Assembly: GCA_938022295.1 (NCBI GenBank) | Contig: CALIDR010000253.1 | Location: 1 to 7,835 of the forward strand | Origin: an uncultured Burkholderiaceae bacterium | Lineage (GTDB): Bacteria; Pseudomonadota; Gammaproteobacteria; Burkholderiales; Burkholderiaceae_C | Reading direction: 5' to 3' | DNA length: 7,835 nt | Shown: positions 1-7,086 of the stretch, piece after piece | Position numbering within the stretch: the stretch's first letter is position 1 | How the letters are laid out: the number at the start of each line of letters is the position of its first letter | Program-made: the position numbers and the translations under genes | The notes under the pieces: model-generated | What the model was told of the DNA's origin: nothing | The model's database searches: none | Seen by the model: the letters and a program-made list of their open reading frames with translations, nothing else

Positions 1-105
1 CGAATGCGCAAGCTGCGCGGCTGCGGCCAGATGCGCACCCTCCTCAAGGCCCTGGATGCCCGTCGTCCGGCAAACGACGACGGCGCCGTCCTCGAGGCCG
101 CGTAG
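1..105 (+). CDS. C-terminal end of a possible unidentified protein (5' end outside window)
   Basis: The first frame is open from the window edge to a TAG at 103-105 and gives 34 residues, beginning RMRKLRGCGQ and ending DDGAVLEAA. Most codons end in G or C, which fits the local coding style, but the stretch is too short to recognise a family or domain. The complementary strand is also open here with less typical third positions, so the strand is a preference rather than a certainty. If real, this gene ends immediately before the lower-GC mobile-element debris. Function unknown. Confidence 0.35.
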   Translation, partial: RMRKLRGCGQMRTLLKALDARRPANDDGAVLEAA

Positions 106-338
106 CATGTTCACCGAGGGGCCGTCACCGTCACGGTTCAATAGCGAACGGGACAACGCCCGCTCGTCATCGACACCGCTTAATCGTCGATGCAGCGCCC
201 ATCGAGTTCACCCGCCCCTTGAACAGGAACACTCAGTCCTCAGGACTGACTGTGTCCGGACTCAGCCTGTATGGTGCATCTGCGAGCGCACGTCTTTCGG
301 AAGATCGACGTCGGGATCGTCGTCGTCGCCGGGATGGT
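106..338 (-). other. Non-coding, lower-GC segment with clustered stem-loops; possible IS110-family right end / guide-RNA relic
   Basis: No convincing gene occupies this stretch; its open frames have poor codon use and low-complexity Ser/Arg-rich products. It lies directly downstream (minus strand) of the IS110-type transposase stop at 339-341. It contains four short inverted repeats: GTTC/GAAC at 136-139/146-149, CATCGAC/GTCGATG at 168-174/186-192, GTTCA/TGAAC at 206-210/220-224 and TCAGTCC/GGACTGA at 233-239/243-249. A fifth hairpin (343-371) overlaps the end of the transposase frame. It is known that IS110/IS1111 elements encode a structured guide RNA (bridge RNA or seekRNA) in a non-coding end, downstream of the transposase in the IS1111 group. 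That this segment is such an end is inference from position and hairpins. The outer boundary of the element was not found. Confidence 0.35.
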
Positions 339-539
339 TCAACCTGCCACGGCCGACATGGCCACGGCAGGCGCCTCGGGCTTGACCGACACGTGATCGG
401 GATCGAAGCGCCGCCCCTTGGCCAGCACGGCCCACAGGATGCGCGCGTTCTTGTTGGCCAGTGCCACCGCCGCCTTCTGCCAGCCCACGCGGGCGACGAG
501 CTGCACCAGCGGACCTGCGCGAAAAGCTGCGCGGGTCGC
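339..539 (-). pseudogene. C-terminal fragment of an IS110-family transposase (Transposase_20 type)
   Basis: Reading the minus strand from 539 to the TGA at 339-341 gives about 66 residues. They contain the segments VGWQKAAVALANKNARILW, then AVLAKGRRFDPDHVSVKP. The ALANKNARI-W block followed by a short tail is the typical C-terminus of IS110-family transposases, RuvC-like DEDD enzymes with a C-terminal serine-containing Tnp domain. Everything upstream is missing: an in-frame TGA at 540-542 closes the frame, and no catalytic DEDD residues or conserved C-terminal serine region are present. Recognisable similarity begins near 509-515. It is therefore a truncated, non-functional remnant with no start codon of its own. 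The family call is firm; the IS subgroup cannot be decided from this piece. Confidence 0.82.
343..371 (-). repeat. Hairpin-forming inverted repeat at the 3' end of the transposase remnant
   Basis: CCTGCC (343-348) pairs with GGCAGG (366-371). Inside it, GGCC (351-354) pairs with GGCC (360-363), leaving a 2x2 internal loop and a 5-base apical loop. It lies a few bases before the transposase stop on the minus strand. There is no T-run after it, so it does not look like a classical intrinsic terminator. It may be the first hairpin of the structured non-coding end discussed for 106-338, or simply a GC-rich chance palindrome in coding sequence. Confidence 0.4.
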
Positions 540-741
540 TCAGTTCCACGTTGGCCAGCTCTGGGGCACTGCACCGATTCACCAAGCTGACCGTGAAGCC
601 CATCGGCCGCAGCAGTCGTCGACCTCGCCCGAGTGGGCGATTCCGCCGCCGGGGTGGGCCTAACCGAAACGGGACCGTCTCTTGACGACGGCGCGCCGCG
701 GCCGGACGACACTGCCAGCCATCGTCCTGCCGTCGGTCGCC
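540..741. other. Gene-free stretch between the transposase remnant and the small-gene cluster; probable element debris
   Basis: I find no supported gene here. The open frames crossing it on both strands have no recognisable domain, and they continue into unrelated real genes or the transposase remnant. On the minus strand the transposase frame is interrupted at 540-542, and what precedes it does not resemble the missing IS110 domains. So the remnant joins unrelated sequence near 510-540. Within the stretch, two related 21-base units (see 631-672) precede TAACCGAAACGGG, a layout similar to terminal repeats of some insertion sequences. From about 680 the composition returns to the very GC-rich style of the rest. 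Confidence 0.4.
631..672. repeat. Two degenerate 21-base direct repeats sharing GTGGGC...CCG; possible IS terminal repeats
   Basis: GAGTGGGCGATTCCGCCGCCG (631-651, 21 bases) is followed immediately by a second unit (652-672) beginning GGGTGGGCCTAACCG. The units match at 12 of 21 positions, including GTGGGC and a CCG at the same offset. IS21-family elements often carry multiple roughly 20-base terminal repeats with GTGGGC-like cores, so this could be a leftover end of such an element. No istA or istB sequence is visible, and two units are weak evidence. Confidence 0.25.
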
Positions 742-957
742 ATGCCTGCCCTGCACCCCGCCGCCTGCACCTACGTCGTGCGCCTCGCCCGGCCCGAGCC
801 CGGGCAGCCGCGGCGGCTGGCAGGGCGCGTCGAGCACGTGGCCAGCGGCCGCCGGCACGACTTCGACGACGGCGCCGCGCTGCTGGCGCTCCTGGCGCGC
901 GAGCAGGCGTGCCTGGACGTCGACGACGCCGCGACCGACCTCGACGCCTCCCGCTGA
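742..957 (+). CDS. Small hypothetical protein (71 aa)
   Basis: The gene starts at ATG 742, gives 71 residues and ends with TGA at 955-957. Only two codons in the frame end in A or T, which argues strongly for real coding. The same frame continues upstream to a TTG at 682, but codon quality falls off before 742, so I prefer the ATG although no clear Shine-Dalgarno precedes it. The protein starts MPALHPAACTYVVRLARPEP and continues with a GRVEHVASG segment, then an acidic DFDDGAALLALLARE helix. That strand-strand-helix layout resembles short uncharacterised beta-proteobacterial proteins. There is no signal peptide, membrane segment or metal-binding cluster. It is the first of three closely spaced + strand genes, with 27 bases to the next. 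Function unknown. Confidence 0.65.
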   Translation: MPALHPAACTYVVRLARPEPGQPRRLAGRVEHVASGRRHDFDDGAALLALLAREQACLDVDDAATDLDASR

Positions 958-984
958 CCCGCCCCTCGCGCCCCGACCGAACCG

Positions 985-1161
985 ATGGCACGCTTCGTCT
1001 TCCTGGCGCCCCCGCCCACCGCACGCCCCGGCACGGCCGGGGCCCTTGCCACGATCACGCCGACGCGCAGCGCGCGGTGGGCGCGGCCGTGGGCCGTCGT
1101 TGCCGCGCAGGCCGCCGCCCGCTGGTTCGGCCGCGGCACCGCGAAGGAGGTGCGGCGATGA
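985..1161 (+). CDS. Small hypothetical protein (58 aa), translationally coupled to the next gene
   Basis: The frame opens at ATG 985 (MARFVFLAPPP) and ends with TGA at 1159-1161, whose first two bases are the last two of the next gene's ATG (ATGA, 4-base overlap). Only about five of 58 codons end in A or T, consistent with coding. The protein is basic and rich in Ala and Arg, with Trp residues in the second half (segment RWARPWAVVAAQAAARWFGR), which could form an amphipathic helix. No conserved domain is recognised and no Shine-Dalgarno is evident. The spacing and the ATGA overlap favour a real small gene in one operon with its neighbours. An alternative is that this is only the leader through which the downstream ribosome binding site is reached. 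Confidence 0.45.
   Translation: MARFVFLAPPPTARPGTAGALATITPTRSARWARPWAVVAAQAAARWFGRGTAKEVRR
1144..1150 (+). promoter_or_regulatory. Strong Shine-Dalgarno site (AAGGAGG)
   Basis: AAGGAGG lies 7 bases before the ATG at 1158-1160, an almost perfect match to the 16S anti-Shine-Dalgarno at ideal spacing. It decides the start of the 97-residue gene, whose reading frame would otherwise extend far upstream without support. It lies inside the end of the preceding small gene, so the two can be translationally coupled. Confidence 0.85.
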
Positions 1162-1451
1162 CGATCGTGCCCCGCATCCGCGACGACGACCCGATCGCAC
1201 GCCTGCTGCGCAACGGCCGCCCGGGCGAGGCGCTGCGCCGCACGCGCTGCGGGCTCGGCAGCGCGCAGCCCGCCACCGCGCGCGCGGCCGAACTGCACCA
1301 CCTGGCGGCGCGCTGCCTGGAGGCGCTCGGCCGGCCGCAGGAGGCGGCCGAGCACGACGCGCGCGCGGCCGACTGCATGCTCGCCGCGCTGTTCCGCGAG
1401 CAGTGGCGGCGCCTGCCGCGGCGCCCCGCGTGGTGGGGCGCGGCGCCCTGA
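1158..1451 (+). CDS. Hypothetical helical (TPR-like) small protein (97 aa)
   Basis: The start at ATG 1158 is fixed by the AAGGAGG site at 1144-1150, and the TGA ends at 1451. The 97-residue product begins MTIVPRIRDDDPIARLLRNG. Residues about 13-75 form helix pairs typical of a degenerate tetratricopeptide repeat: ARLLRNGRPGEALRRT, then ELHHLAARCLEALGRPQEAAEHDARAADC, where the spaced Leu/Ala/Gly and 'LGRPQEAAEH' resemble the TPR A-turn-B pattern. The C-terminus is basic and Trp-rich (EQWRRLPRRPAWWGAAP). There is no signal peptide or membrane segment, so a cytoplasmic protein with a possible protein-binding role is plausible. It closes the small + strand cluster and converges with the large regulator gene, whose stop lies 27 bases away. 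No specific function can be assigned. Confidence 0.7.
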   Translation: MTIVPRIRDDDPIARLLRNGRPGEALRRTRCGLGSAQPATARAAELHHLAARCLEALGRPQEAAEHDARAADCMLAALFREQWRRLPRRPAWWGAAP

Positions 1452-1478
1452 CGCGCGCGCGCCGGTGCCGACGGCCAC

Positions 1479-4247
1479 TCAGCGGCCCTCGAGCGTCGCC
1501 GTGGCGCGTGAGACGAGCAGAGGCGCCTGCTGGGCGCCGGCCAGCGCCAGCGCCTCGCGCAGCACGTCGCCGGCCGCCGGGTCGCCCAGGCGCGCGGCGA
1601 CGGCACCCTGGACGCGCAGCAGTTCGCTGCGCGCGAAGCCGTCACCGAGCGCCGCGCCGTGCCGCTGGCCCTCGCGCACCAGGTCGCCCGCAGCGGCGAG
1701 GTCGCCGGCGAGCCGCGCCGCGTCGGCCACGATGGCGAACAGGCCGGCCAGCCCCTGGCGGCTGCCCTGCGCGAGGTAACGCTGCAGCGCGTCGCGCGCC
1801 AGTGCGAAGCCGCCGTCGCCGTCGCCGAGCGCCGCCCGCGCCCAGCCCAGCGCCAGCCGGTGCGGCTGCAGGAACGGCGACACGCCGCGGGCCTCGAGCA
1901 GCGCCGCGCAGTCGCCGGCCAGCGCCCGCACCTGCGCCGCATCGCCGCGGAAGTACGCCGCGTAGACCTGGAACCACCGCCCCATGCCGGTGGAGATCAG
2001 GTCGGTGCCGCGCTCGATCATGGCGTCGATCTCGGCGCCGCAGCGCTGCGCCAGCGCGTCCCGGCCGAGCACGGTGCCCACGAGGCACAGGTAGGCCCAC
2101 GCCTCGGCGCGCGGGTCGCGCAGCAGCACGACGTCGGCGCCGGCGTGCGGCATCAGCGCGAGCGTGCGTTCGAGGTGCGCCGCGCTCTCGACGAGGCGCC
2201 CGGCGTGCAGCGCGTCGATGCCCTGCGCATTCGCGGCCACCGCCTGCGCGGCCGGCGAGGCGCCGCGGGCGCGCTCGGCGAACGAGGCGATCAGCGCGCT
2301 GGTGCCGTCGAGCCGGCCGGTGACGTGCACGAGCAGCAGCACCTGCCACAGCGGCAGCACGTCGTCGGCCACCGGCAGCGAGGCGGCCATCGCGAGCAGT
2401 TCGCCCACCTGCGCGCGCGCCGCCGCCGAGGCCATGCCTTCGAGCTGCAGCGTCGCCGTCAGCCGCACCGACGCCAGCGGCAGCCGCGCCTCGGCGATCG
2501 CCGCCGCGTCCTCGCCCTGGCACGACGCGAGCAGCGCGAGCCCCCGCTCGGCCAGCGCCAGCGCCTCGCGCGAGGCGTGCCGCTGCAGCGCGGTGCGCGC
2601 CGCGGCGGCGAGGTGCTGCGCCGCCAGCCGGGGCTGCCGCCCGCGCTCGCGGTGCAGCGCCAGCTCGGCGGCCATTTCGCCGGCGCGGACGCCGTGATTG
2701 CGCTCCAGCGCGTCGGCCAGCCGCCGGTGCAGCTCGATGCGCTGCGCCGCGCCCACGCGCTGCGCGAGCGCGTGGCGGATCAGCGCGTGGCGGAAGCTGC
2801 AGCGCATCGCGACGCGGCCGTCGGGCAGCTCGGCGGCGCCGGCGCCGCGCAGCCAGATCTGCCGCTTCACGAGGCTGTCCAGCTGCTCGCGCACGGTGTC
2901 GGCGGGCAGCGCCATCGCATCGGCGAGGATCGGGTGGTCGAACTCGGGCGCGGCCAGCGCCGCCGCCTCGAGCAGCGCGCGCACCGGGGCCGGCAGGCGT
3001 TCGAGCTGGCGCTCGATCACGCTCGACAGCGTCTGCGGCACCGCCAGTCGCTGCGTGGCCGACACCGCGAGCCGGGCCGGCTCGCCGGGTGCCGACAGCA
3101 GCCCCTCGTCGACCAGGTCGTCGAGCACGCCGAGCACGAACAGCGGCAGCCCCTCGGTGAAGGCGTGCAGCTGCTGCACGAAGCCGGGCTCGGCGCACGC
3201 CGGCCCGTGACGCTGCCGCAGCAGCGCGGCGACCTCTTCGGCGCTCCAGCCCTCGAGCAGCAGCTCGTGCAGCTGGCGGTGCAGCTTCAGCTCGCGGCGC
3301 AGGTCGCCGAAGGGGTGCTCGGCGATGGCGACCTCGGTCGGCCGGAAGCTGGCGACGATCATCAACGCCGCCGGGGCCTGCCGGCGCGCGAGCGCGCCGA
3401 GGAGCTGCACCGTCGCCGGGTCGGCCCAGTGCACGTCCTCGAGCACGAGCAGCAGCGGGCGCTCCTGCGTCAGCCGCTCCAGCAGCACCGCGAGCTCGCG
3501 CAGCATGCGGTCCTGCGAGGCGCCGGCGAGCTGCGCGCGCAGCGCCGCGCGGTCGGCTTCGGCGAGCCGCCACGGCAGCTGCACGAGCCAGGTCGGCGCA
3601 GTCTCGCGCAGCGCCTCGACGAGCGCCGGCTCGCTCGCGCACAGCCGGTCCAGCGCGTCGAGCACGGGCCCGTAGGGCTCGCTGCCTCCCCAGGCCTCGA
3701 CGCAGGGGCCGGCGGCGACGCGCGCGTCGTCGAGCGTGGCGACGAAGGCCGCCAGCAGCGCACTCTTGCCCACGCCCGGCTCGCCCGCCACCGCGACGAC
3801 GCGCCGCTGGCCGCCGCAGGCCTCGCCCCACCAGCGGCGCAGGGTGGCCAGCGGCGCCTGGCGGCCCACCAGCGCCGCGCTCGGGTGGTCCTCGCGCGGC
3901 GGGGACGGGGCGAGGCCGGCGCCGCCCGCGGCGGGCGCCGCCGCCGCGAAGCGGTAGCCGCGCCGCGGCACGGTCTCGATCCAGCGCGGCGCCTTCGGGT
4001 CGTCGCCGAGCGCCTCGCGCAGTTCGCCGACGGTGGTCTTGATCACGCCTTCGGTGACGAAGCGCGTGCCCCACACGGCGTCGAGCAGTTCGTCCTTGGT
4101 GACGAGCTCGCCGGCGCGCGCCGCGAGCGCGGCCAGCAGCGCGAAGGCCTTCGGGCGCAGCTCGACGTCGGCCCCGCCGCGGGTGAGGCGGGCGGCGGCG
4201 GTGTCGAGCACGAAGGGACCGAACGCGAACGGGGGCCGGGCGGGCAT
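1479..4247 (-). CDS. Winged-helix (OmpR-type) / STAND-type ATPase transcriptional regulator with helical repeats (922 aa)
   Basis: The start (CAT at 4245-4247) is chosen because MPARPPFAFGPFVLD begins exactly where OmpR/PhoB C-terminal-type winged-helix domains begin. The frame is open further upstream, but that part overlaps the divergent gene and lacks domain character. Residues 8-101 are the DNA-binding domain, with ELRPKAFALLAAL, LVTKDELLDAVWG and WIETVPRRGYRF landmarks. Residues about 125-370 are an AAA_16/STAND NTPase: LVGR at 126-129, Walker A AGEPGVGKS at 154-162, Walker B LLLVLEDVHWAD at 265-276, SFRPTE near 300-305 and a GLP motif at 366-368. FRHALIRHAL at 485-494 marks the usual transition to the C-terminal helical repeats (about 500-922, Ala/Leu-rich, TPR-like). 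In this class the repeats sense a ligand or partner, and nucleotide-driven switching licenses DNA binding. There is no receiver domain or transmembrane helix, so it is probably a one-component cytoplasmic regulator. It diverges from the SAF oxidoreductase gene, its most likely target. The ligand is unknown. Confidence 0.9.
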   Translation of the reverse strand: MPARPPFAFGPFVLDTAAARLTRGGADVELRPKAFALLAALAARAGELVTKDELLDAVWGTRFVTEGVIKTTVGELREALGDDPKAPRWIETVPRRGYRFAAAAPAAGGAGLAPSPPREDHPSAALVGRQAPLATLRRWWGEACGGQRRVVAVAGEPGVGKSALLAAFVATLDDARVAAGPCVEAWGGSEPYGPVLDALDRLCASEPALVEALRETAPTWLVQLPWRLAEADRAALRAQLAGASQDRMLRELAVLLERLTQERPLLLVLEDVHWADPATVQLLGALARRQAPAALMIVASFRPTEVAIAEHPFGDLRRELKLHRQLHELLLEGWSAEEVAALLRQRHGPACAEPGFVQQLHAFTEGLPLFVLGVLDDLVDEGLLSAPGEPARLAVSATQRLAVPQTLSSVIERQLERLPAPVRALLEAAALAAPEFDHPILADAMALPADTVREQLDSLVKRQIWLRGAGAAELPDGRVAMRCSFRHALIRHALAQRVGAAQRIELHRRLADALERNHGVRAGEMAAELALHRERGRQPRLAAQHLAAAARTALQRHASREALALAERGLALLASCQGEDAAAIAEARLPLASVRLTATLQLEGMASAAARAQVGELLAMAASLPVADDVLPLWQVLLLVHVTGRLDGTSALIASFAERARGASPAAQAVAANAQGIDALHAGRLVESAAHLERTLALMPHAGADVVLLRDPRAEAWAYLCLVGTVLGRDALAQRCGAEIDAMIERGTDLISTGMGRWFQVYAAYFRGDAAQVRALAGDCAALLEARGVSPFLQPHRLALGWARAALGDGDGGFALARDALQRYLAQGSRQGLAGLFAIVADAARLAGDLAAAGDLVREGQRHGAALGDGFARSELLRVQGAVAARLGDPAAGDVLREALALAGAQQAPLLVSRATATLEGR

Positions 4248-4311
4248 CGCCGAGGATGGTAGCGGCAGGCCGGCGCGAGAATGGGCCCATCGCCACCCGC
4301 CGCCGCCCGCC
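4248..4311. promoter_or_regulatory. Divergent promoter region between regulator and SAF oxidoreductase genes
   Basis: This 64-base gap must hold both start signals unless the promoters lie inside the coding regions. No convincing -35/-10 pair is seen. GAGAAT (4277-4282, + strand) and TACCAT (minus strand, 4257-4262) are only weak -10-like matches. Neither start codon has a clear Shine-Dalgarno. The compactness and the palindrome at 4281-4290 suggest shared control by one bound regulator. Confidence 0.45.
4281..4290. promoter_or_regulatory. Perfect 10-base palindrome, candidate operator
   Basis: ATGGGCCCAT is identical to its reverse complement and lies between the two divergent starts, 21 bases before the oxidoreductase ATG. 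Its position fits an operator. However, OmpR-type winged helices more often bind direct repeats, and a GC-rich palindrome of this size can arise by chance. Confidence 0.3.
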
Positions 4312-5676
4312 ATGAGCCTGCACGCACGCCTCCAGCAACGCGCCGCCGAGGGCCGACCGATCCGCGTCGGCCTGATCGGGGCCGGCAAGTTCGGCTCGAT
4401 GTACCTCGCCCAGGTGCCGCGTACGCCCGGCGTGCACGTGGTGGGCATCGCCGACCTGTCGCCCGCAGCGGCGCGGCGCAACCTGGCGCGCGTGGGCTGG
4501 GAGCCCGAACGCGCGAGCGCGCCGAGCCTCGACGCCGCGGCGCGCGAGGGCCGCACGCACGTCGGCGACGACTGGCGCGCGCTCGTCGCGCACCCGGCGA
4601 TCGACGTCGTCGTCGAGTCCACCGGCGCGCCGACGGCGGCCGTCGAGCACGTCCTCGGCGCGTTCGCGCACGGCAAGCCGGTCGTCAACGTGACGGTCGA
4701 GGCCGACGCCTTCTGCGGCCCGATGCTGGCGCGCCGTGCCGCCGAGGCGGGGGTCGTCTATTCGCTCGCCTTCGGCGACCAGCCGGCGCTGATCTGCGAC
4801 CTCGTCGACTGGGCGCGCACCTGCGGCTTCCCGGTGGTGGCGGCCGGGCGCGGGCACAAGTGGCGGCCGCACTTCGCGCAGAGCACGCCCGACACGGTGT
4901 GGGGCTACTACGGCCTGACGCCCGAGCAGGCCGAGCGCGGCGGCCTGAACCCGAAGATGTTCAACAGCTTCCTCGACGGCAGCAAGCCGAGCATCGAGAG
5001 CGCCGCGGTGGCCAACGCCACCGGGCTGGCGGTGCCCGCGGCCGGGCTGCAGTACCCGCCGGCGAGCATCGCCGACATCCCGTTCGTCACCCGCCCCCGC
5101 AGCGAAGGCGGCGTCCTCGAGCGCAAGGGCATGGTCGAGGTCGTCAGCAGCCTCGAGCCCGATGGCCGCGCGATCCCGTACGACATCCGCATGGGGGTGT
5201 GGGTCACCGTCGAGGGCGAGACCGACTACGTCCGCCACTGCTTCGAGGAGTACAACGCCCACACCGACCCGAGCGGGCGCTACTTCACGCTCTACAAGCG
5301 CTGGCACCTGATCGGGCTCGAGGTCGGCGTCTCGGTGGCCAGCGTCGTGCTGCGCGGCGAGGCCACCGGCGTGGCCGCGGGCTGGAACGCCGACGTCGTG
5401 GCCACCGCCAAGCGCGACCTGAAGGCCGGCGAGGTGCTCGACGGGGAGGGCGGCTACACGGTGTGGGGCAAGCTGCAGCCGGCGCTGGCTTCGCTCGCGC
5501 ATCGCGGCTGCGGCGGCCTGCCGCTCGGGCTGGCGCACGGCGTCACGCTGCGCCGCCCGGTCGCGCAGGGGCAGATGCTGTGCTGGGACGACGTCGCGAT
5601 CGACGAGACGATGCCGGCGCTGCGCCTGCGGCGCGAGATGGAGCGCCAGTTCGCGCCGGCTGGCGGCGCGGGCTGA
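4312..5676 (+). CDS. NAD(P)-binding oxidoreductase with C-terminal SAF domain (predicted homoserine-dehydrogenase-like, COG4091 group; 454 aa)
   Basis: The ATG at 4312 places MSLHARLQQRAAEGRPIRVG just before the Rossmann fold, the usual N-terminus of this family. The frame is open further upstream but overlaps the divergent regulator. Residues 17-150 form the dinucleotide-binding domain: glycine motif GAGKFG at 23-28, end-of-strand D in VVGIADLS, and the VVESTGAPTAAVEH and GKPVVNVTVEAD segments typical of homoserine dehydrogenase-like and Gfo/Idh-like folds. The middle part (about 155-350) contains GRGHKWRPHF and WVTVEGETDYVRHCFEEYN and probably forms the substrate or dimer domain. Residues about 360-430 are a SAF domain: TAKRDLKAGEVLDGEGGY, then GLPLGLAHGVTLRRPVAQGQ. 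Family members are often mislabelled as flagellar FlgA because of the SAF domain; nothing here is flagellar. The cytoplasmic reaction is presumably NAD(P)-linked oxidation or reduction of a small polar acid or alcohol. The substrate is not established, and no pathway partner lies in the window. Confidence 0.88.
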   Translation: MSLHARLQQRAAEGRPIRVGLIGAGKFGSMYLAQVPRTPGVHVVGIADLSPAAARRNLARVGWEPERASAPSLDAAAREGRTHVGDDWRALVAHPAIDVVVESTGAPTAAVEHVLGAFAHGKPVVNVTVEADAFCGPMLARRAAEAGVVYSLAFGDQPALICDLVDWARTCGFPVVAAGRGHKWRPHFAQSTPDTVWGYYGLTPEQAERGGLNPKMFNSFLDGSKPSIESAAVANATGLAVPAAGLQYPPASIADIPFVTRPRSEGGVLERKGMVEVVSSLEPDGRAIPYDIRMGVWVTVEGETDYVRHCFEEYNAHTDPSGRYFTLYKRWHLIGLEVGVSVASVVLRGEATGVAAGWNADVVATAKRDLKAGEVLDGEGGYTVWGKLQPALASLAHRGCGGLPLGLAHGVTLRRPVAQGQMLCWDDVAIDETMPALRLRREMERQFAPAGGAG

Positions 5677-5693
5677 CGCCAGCGCGGGAGCGG

Positions 5694-5747
5694 GCGGCCG
5701 AAGGCGTCGAAGGCACCCGCCAAGAACGCAGCCAGGCCGTCGGCCGC
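5694..5747. terminator. Imperfect inverted repeat between convergent genes, possible bidirectional terminator
   Basis: GCGGCCGAAGGC (5694-5705) and GCCGTCGGCCGC (5736-5747) pair at 11 of 12 positions around a 30-base loop. The repeat fills most of the 72-base gap between the stops of the SAF oxidoreductase (5676) and the minus-strand response regulator (5749). Position favours a terminator for both strands. The long loop and absence of a T-run are unlike a classical intrinsic terminator. Confidence 0.3.
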
Positions 5748-5748
5748 T

Positions 5749-7082
<1,334 letters not shown>

Positions 7083-7086
<4 letters not shown>

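Noticed and set aside
317..328. Four TCG triplets in a row
   Set aside because: Too short to call a microsatellite; expected in GC-rich sequence.
56..590. Two + strand open frames (56-385 and 219-590)
   Set aside because: Products are Ser/Arg-rich without any motif, and codon use is poor. They overlap the antisense of the transposase remnant, which is the recognisable reading.
682..741. TTG at 682 as an upstream start for the 71-residue gene, and TTGACG (682-687) as a -35 box
   Set aside because: The extension has poorer codon use and no ribosome site. No -10 hexamer lies at 16-18 bases from TTGACG; the nearest partial match is too far and too weak.
986..1002. TGGCACG at 986-992 as a possible sigma-54 (-24) element
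   Set aside because: No TTGCW-like -12 element follows at the required spacing, and it lies inside the start of a small gene.
633..1157. N-terminal extension of the 97-residue gene back to 633
   Set aside because: The AAGGAGG site at 1144-1150 sits precisely before ATG 1158, and the extension is Arg/Pro-rich sequence overlapping two other better-supported small genes.
233..1200. Long minus-strand frames across 233-1200
   Set aside because: They run in the wrong phase relative to the transposase remnant and are antisense to the small + strand genes. Gly/Arg-rich translation with no domain.
1452..1478. Short GC palindromes in the gap between the 97-residue gene and the regulator stop
   Set aside because: Stems of only about 3 bases and no T-run; insufficient for a terminator call.
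1659..4262. 867-codon open frame on the + strand opposite the large regulator gene
   Set aside because: It is antisense to a protein with clear winged-helix and Walker motifs. Its product is a low-complexity Arg/Ala/Gly/Gln-rich chain. In DNA this GC-rich, stop codons are rare and such mirror frames arise routinely.
1642..5538. 1298-codon minus-strand frame spanning the regulator and the antisense of the oxidoreductase
   Set aside because: It runs through two genes of opposite orientation and yields Arg/Ala-rich sequence without domains; a shadow frame.
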